This document shows positions 1 to 9,567 of a DNA stretch of 42,533 nt, piece by piece (the stretch's first letter is position 1; the number at the start of each line of letters is the position of its first letter). Source of the stretch: Nonomuraea deserti (GTDB lineage: Bacteria; Actinomycetota; Actinomycetes; Streptosporangiales; Streptosporangiaceae). Below the pieces are notes generated by a model. The model was not told the origin of the DNA. It made no database searches and saw only the letters and a program-made list of their open reading frames with translations. Made by a program: the position numbers and the translations under genes. The stretch is from NCBI RefSeq assembly GCF_004348685.1, contig NZ_SMKO01000075.1, positions 1-42,533 on the forward strand, given 5' to 3'.

Positions 1-124
1 GGTCTACGCTGTGGCTCGCGGCCACCGCACGATCTTTGGTTGTCTTCACAAACTCCGAATGATCACGCGGTGGCCGTCGCCATGTGACCCGAACGCTGCA
101 AGATCGCCAAGTGTCACTGGAGTA

Positions 125-799
125 CTAGCGGAGGTGGAAGACCCCCTTGCCGCTGCGGAGCCCGCCCATGCGCACGGTGGCCACGTACGTGCCCGGCAGC
201 GCGGCCGCAGGGGTGCCCTGGCAGGCGGCGTTGGAGCGGCGGCGGTCCCATTCCAGCGACCGCACATAAGGCACCCCCCGCTGGAGCTGCTCGACCTCCG
301 TCCCCGGCCCGTCGACGCAGTCGGCGTTCGACCAGATCCGGTCCGCCCCCGAGGTGATGCGGATCTCCATGGCCCGCGGCCCCACGTCGGCCGTGCACAT
401 CACGGGCCCGGTGTTGACCAGCGTGACCAGGAAGGTGGGCCGGGCGTCGCCCGCGTAGATCTGCTCCTTGCCGCTCTGGAGGCTGAGCACCAGATCTTCC
501 TCGACGCAGGGCTGGCCGGGCTCTCTCTGCCCCACGGTGGGGGTCGGCGTGGGGGTGGCCGTCGGAGTCGGCGACGGGCTGGCCGTGCCCAGAGCCAGCG
601 TACGCAGCCCGGCGAGCAGCGGATCCGCGCTGGGCGTGGGGCTCGGTGACGACTGCGCGCTGGAACGGTCCGGTCCGCTGCCACCGCTCGAGCACGCCCA
701 CGCCACCACGGCCACCACGACGAGAACCGCCACCAGCACGCTCATCCGACGCCGCCAGTAGACGTCACCGCCGTCGCCGCGCATCGAATCCGGGTCCAT
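125..799 (-). CDS. Secreted/lipoprotein-like protein with Pro-Thr linker
   Basis: A 224-residue protein of unknown function. Residues 19-34 form one hydrophobic segment (SVLVAVLVVVAVVAWA) followed by Cys36. This resembles a lipoprotein signal, but Trp at -2 makes the lipobox non-canonical, so a plain membrane anchor is possible. Residues 45-90 are a Ser/Pro/Thr-rich linker of the kind that spans actinobacterial cell walls. The C-terminal ~130 residues form a beta-rich domain with four cysteines (Cys98, 135, 161, 193) that could make two disulfides outside the cell. The start taken is ATG at 799 with GGGGAGC about 13 nt upstream; ATG at 784 is an alternative. It is divergent from mutY. I do not recognise a named family and assign no function. 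Confidence 0.75.
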   Translation of the reverse strand: MDPDSMRGDGGDVYWRRRMSVLVAVLVVVAVVAWACSSGGSGPDRSSAQSSPSPTPSADPLLAGLRTLALGTASPSPTPTATPTPTPTVGQREPGQPCVEEDLVLSLQSGKEQIYAGDARPTFLVTLVNTGPVMCTADVGPRAMEIRITSGADRIWSNADCVDGPGTEVEQLQRGVPYVRSLEWDRRRSNAACQGTPAAALPGTYVATVRMGGLRSGKGVFHLR

Positions 800-1144
800 C
801 GGGTTCGCGCGGTGCTCCCCACCTGCTTCGTCAGGTGGAGGACCCCGCGCTCCCTCCCTTCCGATCTGGTCGGTTCCTGTGGTCGTTGCCTTGCTGGTCG
901 TGAGAGTCCGGAGGTGGGTGTGCGCAGGTCGGTCGCTCACTTCCCCGTTGCGCCCCACCAGCGAGCGGGACGCCGCGCTCGAGCAGTGTGTGAGGGCTCG
1001 CCCTTCGCCGGGCCGCGGAAGCGGCTCAGCGGAAGGCCTCTCCCTTGCGGGAGCGGAGGAGTCACAACGCTCAGCATGGTAATTGTCCAGCCACGAAGAG
1101 TGACGACACGCCGAAGCCTGCGAACTCGACATACGCTTGACCGC
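800..1144. other. Divergent intergenic region, no gene
   Basis: This 345-nt stretch lies between the secreted-protein gene and mutY. Open frames through it have no plausible start or family resemblance. A short GC hairpin (CTCCC/GGGAG near 1041-1054) and a possible -10 TACGCT at 1132-1137 ahead of mutY are the only signals seen. Confidence 0.5.
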
Positions 1145-2020
1145 GTGGTTGAGCCGAACCTCCTGCACGCCCCCGTTCTCGACTGGTACGCCGACAACGC
1201 CCGAGACCTCCCCTGGCGTGCTCCCGACGCGACGCCGTGGGGCGTGCTCGTCAGCGAGATCATGCTCCAGCAGACCCCGGTCGTCCGCGTCCTGCCCGTC
1301 TGGCACGAGTGGATGGCCCGCTGGCCGACTCCCAAGGCACTGGCCGCCGAGCAGCCCGGCGAAGCCGTACGCCATTGGGGCCGGCTCGGCTATCCGCGCA
1401 GGGCGCTGCGGCTCCACGCGTGCGCCAGGGCCGTCGCCGAGGAACACGGCGGCGAGGTGCCGTCCGACCACGCGACCCTGCTGTCCCTGCCCGGCATCGG
1501 CGAATACACCGCCGCCGCGGTCGCCAGCTTCGCGTACGGCGGCCGCCACGCCGTCCTCGACACCAACGTCCGCAGGGTGTTCGCGCGTGCGGTGCGCGCC
1601 GAGCAATATCCGCCCACGGCCACCTCCGCGGCCGAGCGGCGGTTGGCGGAGGCACTTCTGCCCGAGCTGGACGCGCCCCGCTGGGGCGTGGCGGTGATGG
1701 AGCTCGGCGCGCTGGTCTGCACGGCCCGCGCCCCGCGCTGCGCCGACTGCCCGATCACCGACCTGTGCGCGTGGCGGCTGGCCGGCAAGCCGCCGCACGC
1801 CGGCCCCGCGCGCAAGGGCCAGACGTACGCGGGCACCGACCGCCAGTGCCGCGGCCGCCTCCTCGCAGTGCTCAGGTCCGCTCACGGGCCGGTCCCCAAG
1901 GCGGCCCTCGACGCCGTGTGGGACGACGCGGTGCAGCGCGAGCGCGCCCTGGACGGCCTGGTCGCCGACGGCCTCGCCGAACCCCTCGACGACGGCACCT
2001 ACCGCCTCCCCCACTCCTGA
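1145..2020 (+). CDS. mutY: A/G-specific adenine glycosylase MutY
   Basis: Removes adenine mispaired with 8-oxoguanine in base-excision repair. In the 291-residue reading the catalytic Glu lies in SEIMLQQT (about E38), the helix-hairpin-helix is LPGIGEYTA (115-123), the catalytic Asp is in LDTNVRR (D139), and a [4Fe-4S] site Cys-x6-Cys-x2-Cys-x5-Cys is formed by C192, C199, C202 and C208. After residue ~215 there is only a short winged-helix-like tail rather than the NUDIX-like 8-oxoG domain of E. coli MutY, which is usual in actinobacteria. The start is uncertain. GTG 1145 gives a typical length and has TACGCT at 1132-1137, so the mRNA may be leaderless. ATG 1076 is in frame behind a GGAGG-like site but would add 23 poorly conserved residues. 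It is usually a neighbour of disA, which is not in this window. Confidence 0.95.
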   Translation: MVEPNLLHAPVLDWYADNARDLPWRAPDATPWGVLVSEIMLQQTPVVRVLPVWHEWMARWPTPKALAAEQPGEAVRHWGRLGYPRRALRLHACARAVAEEHGGEVPSDHATLLSLPGIGEYTAAAVASFAYGGRHAVLDTNVRRVFARAVRAEQYPPTATSAAERRLAEALLPELDAPRWGVAVMELGALVCTARAPRCADCPITDLCAWRLAGKPPHAGPARKGQTYAGTDRQCRGRLLAVLRSAHGPVPKAALDAVWDDAVQRERALDGLVADGLAEPLDDGTYRLPHS

Positions 2021-2052
2021 CGCCCAGGCCCTGCTCGGGCACCGGCGCGCTG

Positions 2053-2469
2053 CTACCTGGCCCAGGGCGGGACGGTGCGTTCCGCGCCCTTGGGGGCCAG
2101 GTCGCAGGCGTCCGGCGCCGACACGCCGCCGGGGTTGTAGACGTGGGCGCCGGGAGGCGCGGCGACGATCGAGACGAACCCGCGCTCGGGGTCGGCGAGC
2201 ATCTGCCTGCTCACGCCGGCGGGGAGCACCATGGTGTCCCCCGCGCCGACCTCGAACCGCTCGCCTCCGAGCTCGACGACGGCCGCGCCGTCTAGCCACG
2301 TCCACACCAGCTCGGCGTCGAACGCGTGCACCGGCCCCACCATGCCGGGCCGGGCGTCCACCCGCCACACGGCCTGCTCCGCCCCTCCCTGCGACGGCGA
2401 GGCGAGTGTGGTCATGACGCCGTTGGGCGTCTCGATCCTGCGGGATTCAGCGGACAGGACAATGGTCAC
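2053..2469 (-). CDS. Cupin-domain protein (second of tandem pair)
   Basis: A 138-residue small cupin. The core reads GPVHAFDAELVWTWLDG, then GAAVVELGGERFEVGAGDTMVLPAG, a single beta-barrel of the kind that binds a metal or small ligand; the canonical His cluster is reduced, so enzymatic activity is uncertain. It is about 50% identical by eye to the cupin encoded immediately upstream, so the two arose by tandem duplication. The start is GTG 2469, with GGAGG placed about 9 nt before it and only 14 nt after the stop of the first cupin, so the two are co-transcribed. This copy carries an extra C-terminal stretch (about residues 100-125) that the other lacks. The substrate is unknown. Confidence 0.85.
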   Translation of the reverse strand: MTIVLSAESRRIETPNGVMTTLASPSQGGAEQAVWRVDARPGMVGPVHAFDAELVWTWLDGAAVVELGGERFEVGAGDTMVLPAGVSRQMLADPERGFVSIVAAPPGAHVYNPGGVSAPDACDLAPKGAERTVPPWAR

Positions 2470-2483
2470 GAGAATCACCCTCC

Positions 2484-2861
2484 TCAGACGATCCACGGCG
2501 GGACGCCGTAGTCGGCGCCGTTCTCGGCCAGGGCCCTGGCGCCCGCCGGGGCCGTCACGACGGCGGTGTAGCCGCTGCCGGGGTCGGCGAGCACGCGCCT
2601 CACGGTGTGCGCGGGGATGACGACGGTGTCGCCCGCCGCGACCTCGAACCGGTCACCGTCCAGTTCGACGACGGCTGCTCCGGCCGTCCAGCTCCACACC
2701 TGCTCGCTGTCGAAGTCATGCACGGGCCCGCGCGCGCCGGGCTTGGCATCCACCCGCCACAGGGCTCGCGAGGCCCCTCCCTGCGTCGGCGAGGCGAACG
2801 TCGTCATGACCCCTCCAGGGGTCTCCGACCGCCGCGCCTCGGCGTCACGAATGACAGTCAC
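2484..2861 (-). CDS. Cupin-domain protein (first of tandem pair)
   Basis: A 125-residue small cupin, paralogous to the gene at 2053-2469. The shared frame is ETPxGVMTTxASPxQGGA at the N-terminus, then GPVHDFDSEQVWSW and a GDRFEVAAGDTVVIPAHT turn typical of the second cupin motif. The start is GTG 2861 with AGGAGC 8 nt upstream. It is transcribed divergently from the marR-type gene across a 60-bp region with two palindromes, so it is the likely target of that regulator. It is probably a ligand-binding or detoxification protein; the reaction cannot be deduced from sequence. Confidence 0.87.
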   Translation of the reverse strand: MTVIRDAEARRSETPGGVMTTFASPTQGGASRALWRVDAKPGARGPVHDFDSEQVWSWTAGAAVVELDGDRFEVAAGDTVVIPAHTVRRVLADPGSGYTAVVTAPAGARALAENGADYGVPPWIV

Positions 2862-2877
2862 GTCCTGAAGCTCCTAA

Positions 2878-2900
2878 TATAGGCAACTACGTTGTCCATA
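2878..2900. promoter_or_regulatory. Palindromic operator 1, cupin/marR intergenic
   Basis: An imperfect inverted repeat TATAGGCAAC-tac-GTTGTCCATA, with 8 of 10 arm positions paired, typical in size of MarR dimer operators. It lies 17 bp upstream of the first cupin start. Confidence 0.6.
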
Positions 2901-2920
2901 TAGTCAATCAGGTTGTCTAT
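2900..2920. promoter_or_regulatory. Palindromic operator 2, overlaps marR translation start region
   Basis: Inverted repeat ATAGTCAA-n5-TTGTCTAT, with 7 of 8 positions paired, ending 2 nt before the marR ATG. It shares the GTTGTC half-site with operator 1. A TATAGT hexamer at 2899-2904 could be the -10 element of the marR gene, so binding here would block it (autorepression, inferred). Confidence 0.6.
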
Positions 2921-2921
2921 C

Positions 2922-3392
2922 ATGTCAAGCGACGCCCCCGGCTTCGAACTCCCGCTCCGCCTGCTGCTCGCCTTCAGGATGCTGATCGACGAGCTGCACG
3001 CCGAGCTGGCCCGCCAGGGCCACCCGGACCTGCGGCCCATGCACGGGTTCGTCATGCAGGCGATCGGCCCGCGCGGCACCACCGCCGTCGAGCTGGGCCG
3101 CATGCTCGGCGTCTCCAAACAGGCCGCGGGCAAGACCATCGACACCCTCGAACGCGTCGGCTACGTCGAACGCACCACGGACTCCCACGACACCCGGCGC
3201 AAGATCGCCCGGCTCACGCCGTACGGGATGGACGCGCTGAACCGCTCGGCTCGCATCTTCGACGACCTCCGCGCCCGGTGGGCGCACGAACTCGGCGAGG
3301 AACGGCTGCAGGCCCTCGAAGCCGACCTGCGGAAGGTCACCCCGGACGGCCTCTGGCGCCTCGACACCCCCGGCTGGTTCGGCTCCCTCTGA
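2922..3392 (+). CDS. MarR-family transcriptional regulator
   Basis: A 156-residue winged-helix regulator. The N-terminal helix (LPLRLLLAFRMLIDELHAEL) is the dimerisation segment. Residues ~45-95 form the winged helix-turn-helix: TTAVELGRMLGVSKQAAGKTIDTLERVGYV, followed by the wing with the DxRRK-like signature (DSHDTRRKIARLTPYG). The start chosen is ATG 2922; an in-frame TTG at 2913 is less likely because it falls inside the palindrome. It is divergent from the two cupin genes with two operator-like palindromes between. By family precedent it represses itself and the cupins and is released by a small phenolic or lipophilic ligand or by oxidation; no cysteine sensor is evident. Confidence 0.92.
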   Translation: MSSDAPGFELPLRLLLAFRMLIDELHAELARQGHPDLRPMHGFVMQAIGPRGTTAVELGRMLGVSKQAAGKTIDTLERVGYVERTTDSHDTRRKIARLTPYGMDALNRSARIFDDLRARWAHELGEERLQALEADLRKVTPDGLWRLDTPGWFGSL

Positions 3393-3410
3393 CCGGCCCC
3401 TCCAGGCCGG
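3393..3410. terminator. Short hairpin between convergent marR and eboE-like genes
   Basis: CCGGCC-cctcca-GGCCGG starts directly after the marR stop codon. The stem is only 6 bp and no U-tract follows, so this is a weak candidate. The rest of the 193-nt convergent gap shows nothing else. Confidence 0.35.
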
Positions 3411-3585
3411 ACCATCCGAACGCGCCCGGACGAACCCCACCTGCCGGGGAAGACGTCGAGGAACGCCGGCCCGCGTTCGGGTGGGTGAGTGGTTGCGAGG
3501 CCCGGCAGGCCGGAAGTCGGGCCCGGACCTCGCTTCGTGACGCGGACCCCTCGATCAGGCCCGCCCCGCGACGCGGCGCGGCTTC

Positions 3586-4527
3586 CTAGGCGGCCAGTTG
3601 CAGGCCCAGGCTGGTGAGGTTCGTACGGGCCCAGGCCAGCTCGTCGGCGAGCAGCGACACCAGCGCCCCAGGCCCCTTGGCCCGCCCAGGCACCATCAGG
3701 TTGTGCGTCTCCACCTCGATGTGCGCGCTCCCGCTGACCGCCCCCGACAACATCGCCGTCAGCGTGTCGTGCAGCACGGCGCCCGTGCTGCTCGGCGTCT
3801 CCCCCGTGTGGCTGTGCACGTGCCCCAGCTTGACCACCGGCGCGCCGGCCTCGGCCAGCCCCTTGAGCGCCACACCGGGCTCCTCGGCTCCGCCGGCCAG
3901 GTGGCAGGCGTCCAGGCACACGCCCAGATGCTCGGAGTCGATGCCGCACACCCGCTCCAGCGCCTGCTCGGTCGTCTCCAGCACGCACCCGGGCCACGGC
4001 TCGAACCCGACTCTGATCGTCTTGCCGGTCACGCTGTAGATGCCGCGCAGCTCGCGCGCCAGCCGTTCGAGCCGGCGGGTGGCGATGGAGTGCAGGTCGG
4101 CGGGCCAGTCGCGGCGCCACCCGATCGGTATCGTCGAGATGCTGCCGAACCGTACGTCGTCGGGGAGCAGGAACGCCAAAATCTTGGCCAGCGCCATCGT
4201 GTAGCGGTAGCGCTCGGGCTTGGCCCAGTCGGGCCCGGGCACCTCCTGGTTGCGCCCGCCGGTGCCGTTGAGGCTCACGACCTCCAGGCCGCGCTCCTCC
4301 AGGGAGCGGCGCAGGCGTACGAGCTCGATGCGGTCGGCCGTGAGGTGGTCGGCGACGGCCGCCGACAACCACAGCCCGATGCCCATCCGCTCGACCCCCA
4401 GCCGCTTGCGCACGGGCACGGCGTAGCGGGTCAGGTGGGCGATCAGGTTCTCCAGGTCCTCAGCGGGGTGGACGCCTGCGTTGTAGGCGAGGTGAACGAG
4501 CGTTCCGTCATCGTGACGCAGGCGCAT
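3586..4527 (-). CDS. EboE-like TIM-barrel protein (xylose isomerase-like)
   Basis: A 313-residue protein with the xylose isomerase-like TIM-barrel layout. It matches the EboE 'metabolite traffic' family in its opening (MRLRHDDGTLVHLAYNAGVHPAEDLE), in LEVVSLNG, and in PDWAKPERYRYT...LLPDDVRFGSISTIPIGWR. Candidate metal-site residues are Glu in VGFEPWPG, Asp and His in GVCLDACHLAGG, His in KLGHVHSHT and Glu in HIEVETHN. EboE proteins are about 380-400 residues as I recall; this one is shorter, lacking the FPYGGFH-like insert after LNG and part of the C-terminal half. ATG 4527 follows GGAGG with good spacing. The other ebo genes (A, B, C, D, F) are absent from the neighbourhood. In known ebo clusters the system moves or processes precursors toward the periplasm; the role of a solitary copy is unknown. 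Confidence 0.78.
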   Translation of the reverse strand: MRLRHDDGTLVHLAYNAGVHPAEDLENLIAHLTRYAVPVRKRLGVERMGIGLWLSAAVADHLTADRIELVRLRRSLEERGLEVVSLNGTGGRNQEVPGPDWAKPERYRYTMALAKILAFLLPDDVRFGSISTIPIGWRRDWPADLHSIATRRLERLARELRGIYSVTGKTIRVGFEPWPGCVLETTEQALERVCGIDSEHLGVCLDACHLAGGAEEPGVALKGLAEAGAPVVKLGHVHSHTGETPSSTGAVLHDTLTAMLSGAVSGSAHIEVETHNLMVPGRAKGPGALVSLLADELAWARTNLTSLGLQLAA

Positions 4528-4970
4528 CGGTTCCTCCAGGCTTGCGTTGTGTCTTCCCGTCGCCCGCCTTGGACGTGCGAACCCTGTGAGCATGCCTGCC
4601 GACGGGTGGCGAGCGCGTCCGCCCTGAGTTGACTTCGTACTACTCCCGAGGGAGCAGTCACCGTCAAGGCGAAGCTCTACACAGTGTAGTACTACTTCGC
4701 GTGGCGAAACACCCGAACTCCTGAACGATTGCGCAACGACCGCACCCGGCCGAGGTCACGGGACCTTAGGGGGTACGTCATGCTAGATGCGCGGTCTGTC
4801 ACGCCGGGCCGGATTGACGATCTCGAGACCATTCGCAAGGGCCGGCAGGGCCACCGCCGCACGGTTCATCATGCCGCTGAGCGGCAACCACACCGACCAC
4901 GGCATCGGTGACCGGGGCCGCCCGGGCAAGCTCTCAGACAGCGCCTCAGCGCCGAGACGGGCGCACACGC
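4528..4970. other. Intergenic region with palindromes upstream of eboE-like gene
   Basis: No convincing gene. A 60-codon plus-strand frame at 4729-4911 has no RBS or family resemblance. The half near eboE carries a minus-strand -35-like TTGACG (4662-4667) and several short palindromes, described separately. The half near clpC holds only the clpC terminator region. Confidence 0.5.
4637..4695. promoter_or_regulatory. Clustered palindromes in the eboE-like promoter
   Basis: Perfect palindromes CTACAC-a-GTGTAG (4677-4689) and GTAGTACTAC (4686-4695), plus CTCCCGAGGGAG (4643-4654). The heptamer GTACTAC occurs at 4637-4643 and again at 4689-4695. They flank a minus-strand TTGACG at 4662-4667, which fits a repressor site around the eboE-like promoter. 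The regulator is unknown. Confidence 0.5.
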
Positions 4971-5010
4971 GAAAGCCCCCGCGTGGACGACGCTCCACGC
5001 GGGGGCTTTC
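4971..5010 (-). terminator. Strong intrinsic terminator of clpC
   Basis: A perfect 17-bp stem (GAAAGCCCCCGCGTGGA with its complement) and 6-nt loop, 13 nt after the clpC stop codon. It lacks a long U-tract, as is common in actinomycetes. Confidence 0.9.
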
Positions 5011-5023
5011 GGAGAACCGGACG

Positions 5024-7525
<2,502 letters not shown>

Positions 7526-8645
7526 CTCGTCGCTCCTCACAGAGCGGTCAGTCAGGCCGGTAAATCCGGTCCCGTCATCCCGCATGCTAGCCCTGGCTCG
7601 GCGAACCGTGCCCACTGCCGCTGACACGCTCTATAGCAGACACGTTCCCCGGGAGCAGGGCGTTCACCCTCCATCCAACTACCGTTCGGGGGTGACGTGT
7701 TCCCGATACGCCGCAAGCGAACGATGTTTAGGACGCTTCACGGAAGCGGCTGAAATGTGCCGCCGCACCGTATCCGGATCACCACGATCGGCCATCGAAC
7801 GTCAGGGGCGAAGCCGACCGGGGCGCCACTTCACCTGCGCATCTCAGATGCCGCGTACGTATCTGTTACGCAATCATCCTATGTCCCGACGCAATGCTTG
7901 GCCAACCGCCCGTGCTACGCCCTCAGCACAACGGGGCACGCGCCGCGCACCGCACACAGAGTAATACGTCTTCCGGTCAGCTCGGTTACCGATCTCATCT
8001 CGCATCATGAGACACTGCACCGCGACGCACATGCCATTCGCGCGCATCCACGCCGTCGCGGTCCGGCGGCATTCCGCGCGCCCACCACAGTTCGTGATGG
8101 CCCGGCATTGTGCGCACATGCTCGCGGAAGCGGATTGTGCGAGGCGTGCTCATGCTCGCGGGTTATGCCCCGGGCATGAGCGCTCCGCGCATCTCCGCGA
8201 AGTGGGTTATGGCCGGGGGCCACGCAACGTGTACGGCGGCGTTTTGCGCGGATGCCCACACCTCCGTGCCATACGGGGTTTCCGGCGCCGGGCGCGAGTC
8301 GAGATCGCGGTTAAGGCTACAGCGCGTGAAGATCGCCGCCGGCCTTTAGGCGCCCGGATTTCCGTCATGGCGCGTTCCATGAGCGCGGCGCTTGTCCGTG
8401 ACGGTAGGCGAATGACGCGGCCCCGCGGGCAATCCGGGCGCCTCGCGGCGAGAAGCGTACGTTGAATGGGGTATGGCCACGCGGCGCATTCGGACACGCC
8501 GGGCGCGGTGCCATCACATATGCGAGCGTCCCATCGCGGAAACGGCGCCGAGAGCCAGACCGAACACGCGACCAAAACGCCCGCATATGGACGGGTCAGT
8601 CGATCATCATCCGGGCCGTCCCGCCATTCAGCACGGCCCGGACAC
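7526..8645. other. Long gene-free region upstream of clpC
   Basis: About 1.1 kb with no credible coding frame. Frames of 80-150 codons exist on both strands, but their third positions lack the strong G/C bias of neighbouring genes and the translations are Arg/Ala/His-rich nonsense. The G+C content looks lower than in flanking genes, and many short palindromic words recur (CATATG, GCGC, ATGAGCGC). The clpC-proximal 200 nt hold a ClgR-type site and a possible promoter (-10-like TATAGA on the minus strand at 7630-7635). The rest is unexplained. Confidence 0.6.
7709..7722 (-). promoter_or_regulatory. ClgR-type operator upstream of clpC
   Basis: On the minus strand GTTCGC-n5-GCG, matching the ClgR recognition pattern reported for Streptomyces and Corynebacterium clp genes. 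It is about 185 bp upstream of the clpC start and upstream of a TATAGA hexamer at 7630-7635. ClgR normally activates clpP/clpC under protein stress. A second palindrome, CGCTTC-acg-GAAGCG (7734-7748), lies next to it. Confidence 0.6.
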
Positions 8646-8702
8646 GATCATGCGCTTATGGCGGTCGCCGGGGTCCTAGGCGAACGGCATAAGCGCATGG
8701 TC
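8646..8702 (-). terminator. Two-tier hairpin downstream of lsr2
   Basis: The outer stem is 15 bp (GATCATGCGCTTATG at 8646-8660 with 8688-8702, one G-T pair). After a 4-nt internal loop there is an inner TCGCC/GGCGA stem with a 9-nt loop. It lies 15 nt after the lsr2 stop. The 12-bp core CATGCGCTTATG is a perfect inverted repeat. The best reading is an lsr2 terminator. Confidence 0.7.
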
Positions 8703-8717
8703 GAGCAGCGGGCTCTC

Positions 8718-9050
8718 CTAGTGAGCCTGCTCGTACTTCTCGACGACGGTGGAGGCGATGCGGCCTCGCTCGCTGACGGGCAGGCCGTGGGCCTTGGCCC
8801 ACTGCCGGATCTCCGAGCTCTTCTCGCGGCTCATCGCGCGGTTGCCGCCGCGGCCACGCCGACGCGTGGTGACGGCACCGGCCCTGCGCGCGTGCTGCAC
8901 GAAAGGCGTGAGCGCGTCCCTCAGCTTCTTCGCGTTAAGGTCGCTGAGGTCAATCTCATAGGAGGAGCCGTCAATAGCGAAGCTGACCGTCTCATTGGCC
9001 TCGCCCCCATCGAGGTCATCGATGAGAATCTCCTGGATCTGCTTGGCCAT
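8718..9050 (-). CDS. lsr2: Nucleoid-associated protein Lsr2
   Basis: A 110-residue H-NS-like xenogeneic silencer that binds AT-rich DNA and bridges it. The N-terminal oligomerisation domain is MAKQIQEILIDDLDGGEANETVSFAIDG and onward. The basic linker is TTRRRGRGGNRAMSREKSSEIRQW. The C-terminal DNA-binding helices carry the diagnostic RGR hook within AKAHGLPVSERGRIASTVVEKY. The length is exactly that of the family. ATG 9050 follows AAAGGA with 8-nt spacing. A possible promoter lies 45-70 nt upstream: TATATG at 9096-9101 and TTGTCT at 9117-9122 on the minus strand, with a short 15-nt spacer. It is encoded directly after a 48-residue membrane protein. Confidence 0.98.
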   Translation of the reverse strand: MAKQIQEILIDDLDGGEANETVSFAIDGSSYEIDLSDLNAKKLRDALTPFVQHARRAGAVTTRRRGRGGNRAMSREKSSEIRQWAKAHGLPVSERGRIASTVVEKYEQAH

Positions 9051-9139
9051 CTACGCAATCCTTTCGCGGAGCATTGTTTCATTCGCCAGCCCAAACATAT
9101 ACCCGGAAAGGCGTGGAGACAATTCAGCGCTACGGGGAT

Positions 9140-9155
9140 TCGGCTGACTAGCCGA
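9140..9155 (-). terminator. Small hairpin after the 48-aa membrane protein gene
   Basis: TCGGCT-gact-AGCCGA abuts the stop codon at 9156. With 6 bp it may only attenuate read-through into lsr2. Confidence 0.35.
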
Positions 9156-9302
9156 TCAGTTCTGGCCCTCGGCCTGATCCTCACGGTTTCGCCGGTCGCC
9201 AAGGGCCTCCGACCGGACCAACTTCACGACGCCAAAGATGAAGGCGCCGCCCACCACCACCGGGGGGATGAGCGCTGACAATACGTCTGTAAGGGCTTCC
9301 AT
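9156..9302 (-). CDS. 48-residue single-pass membrane protein upstream of lsr2
   Basis: A short reading frame found by hand. ATG 9302 translates to MEALTDVLSALIPP, then a hydrophobic segment VVVGGAFIFGVVKLV (residues 15-29), then the charged tail RSEALGDRRNREDQAEGQN and TGA. GGAGG lies about 9 nt before the ATG. Codon third positions are mostly G/C, the membrane segment is followed by positive charges (inside), and a hairpin follows the stop, all of which support a real gene. A similar tiny hydrophobic protein next to lsr2 is, as I recall, present in related actinomycetes. Its function is unknown; the position suggests co-transcription with lsr2. Confidence 0.75.
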   Translation of the reverse strand: MEALTDVLSALIPPVVVGGAFIFGVVKLVRSEALGDRRNREDQAEGQN

Positions 9303-9567
9303 TCGTCCTCGCCTCCACGGCTGACGGGGTTTCGGGGCGCATTAAGCGCGCGGAGCGCCTCCTGGAGGAGCGCTGCGGCCCCTCTCGTGGTGCACAAGGC
9401 GACAACCGCCCGCACCCGACCATAGCGGCACACAGATGCCCTACGTGTCGCAGGGACACCAACATCGGGCAACCCGGACGCCCCATAGCCTAATGCCAGT
9501 CTCTCCAGGCTCCTTACCGGATCATGCGAAAATTTTGCGAAAAGACATCCGTGCAGGTGCGGATGCC

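Noticed and set aside
125..2368. A single 747-residue minus-strand protein spanning mutY
   Set aside because: Only the last ~224 residues look like a protein (membrane segment, linker, Cys-rich domain); the first two thirds are antisense to mutY.
8007..8465. 152-codon plus-strand frame in the clpC upstream zone
   Set aside because: No RBS, weak third-position bias, Arg/His/Ala-rich composition without recognisable domain; overlapping frames on the other strand look equally good.
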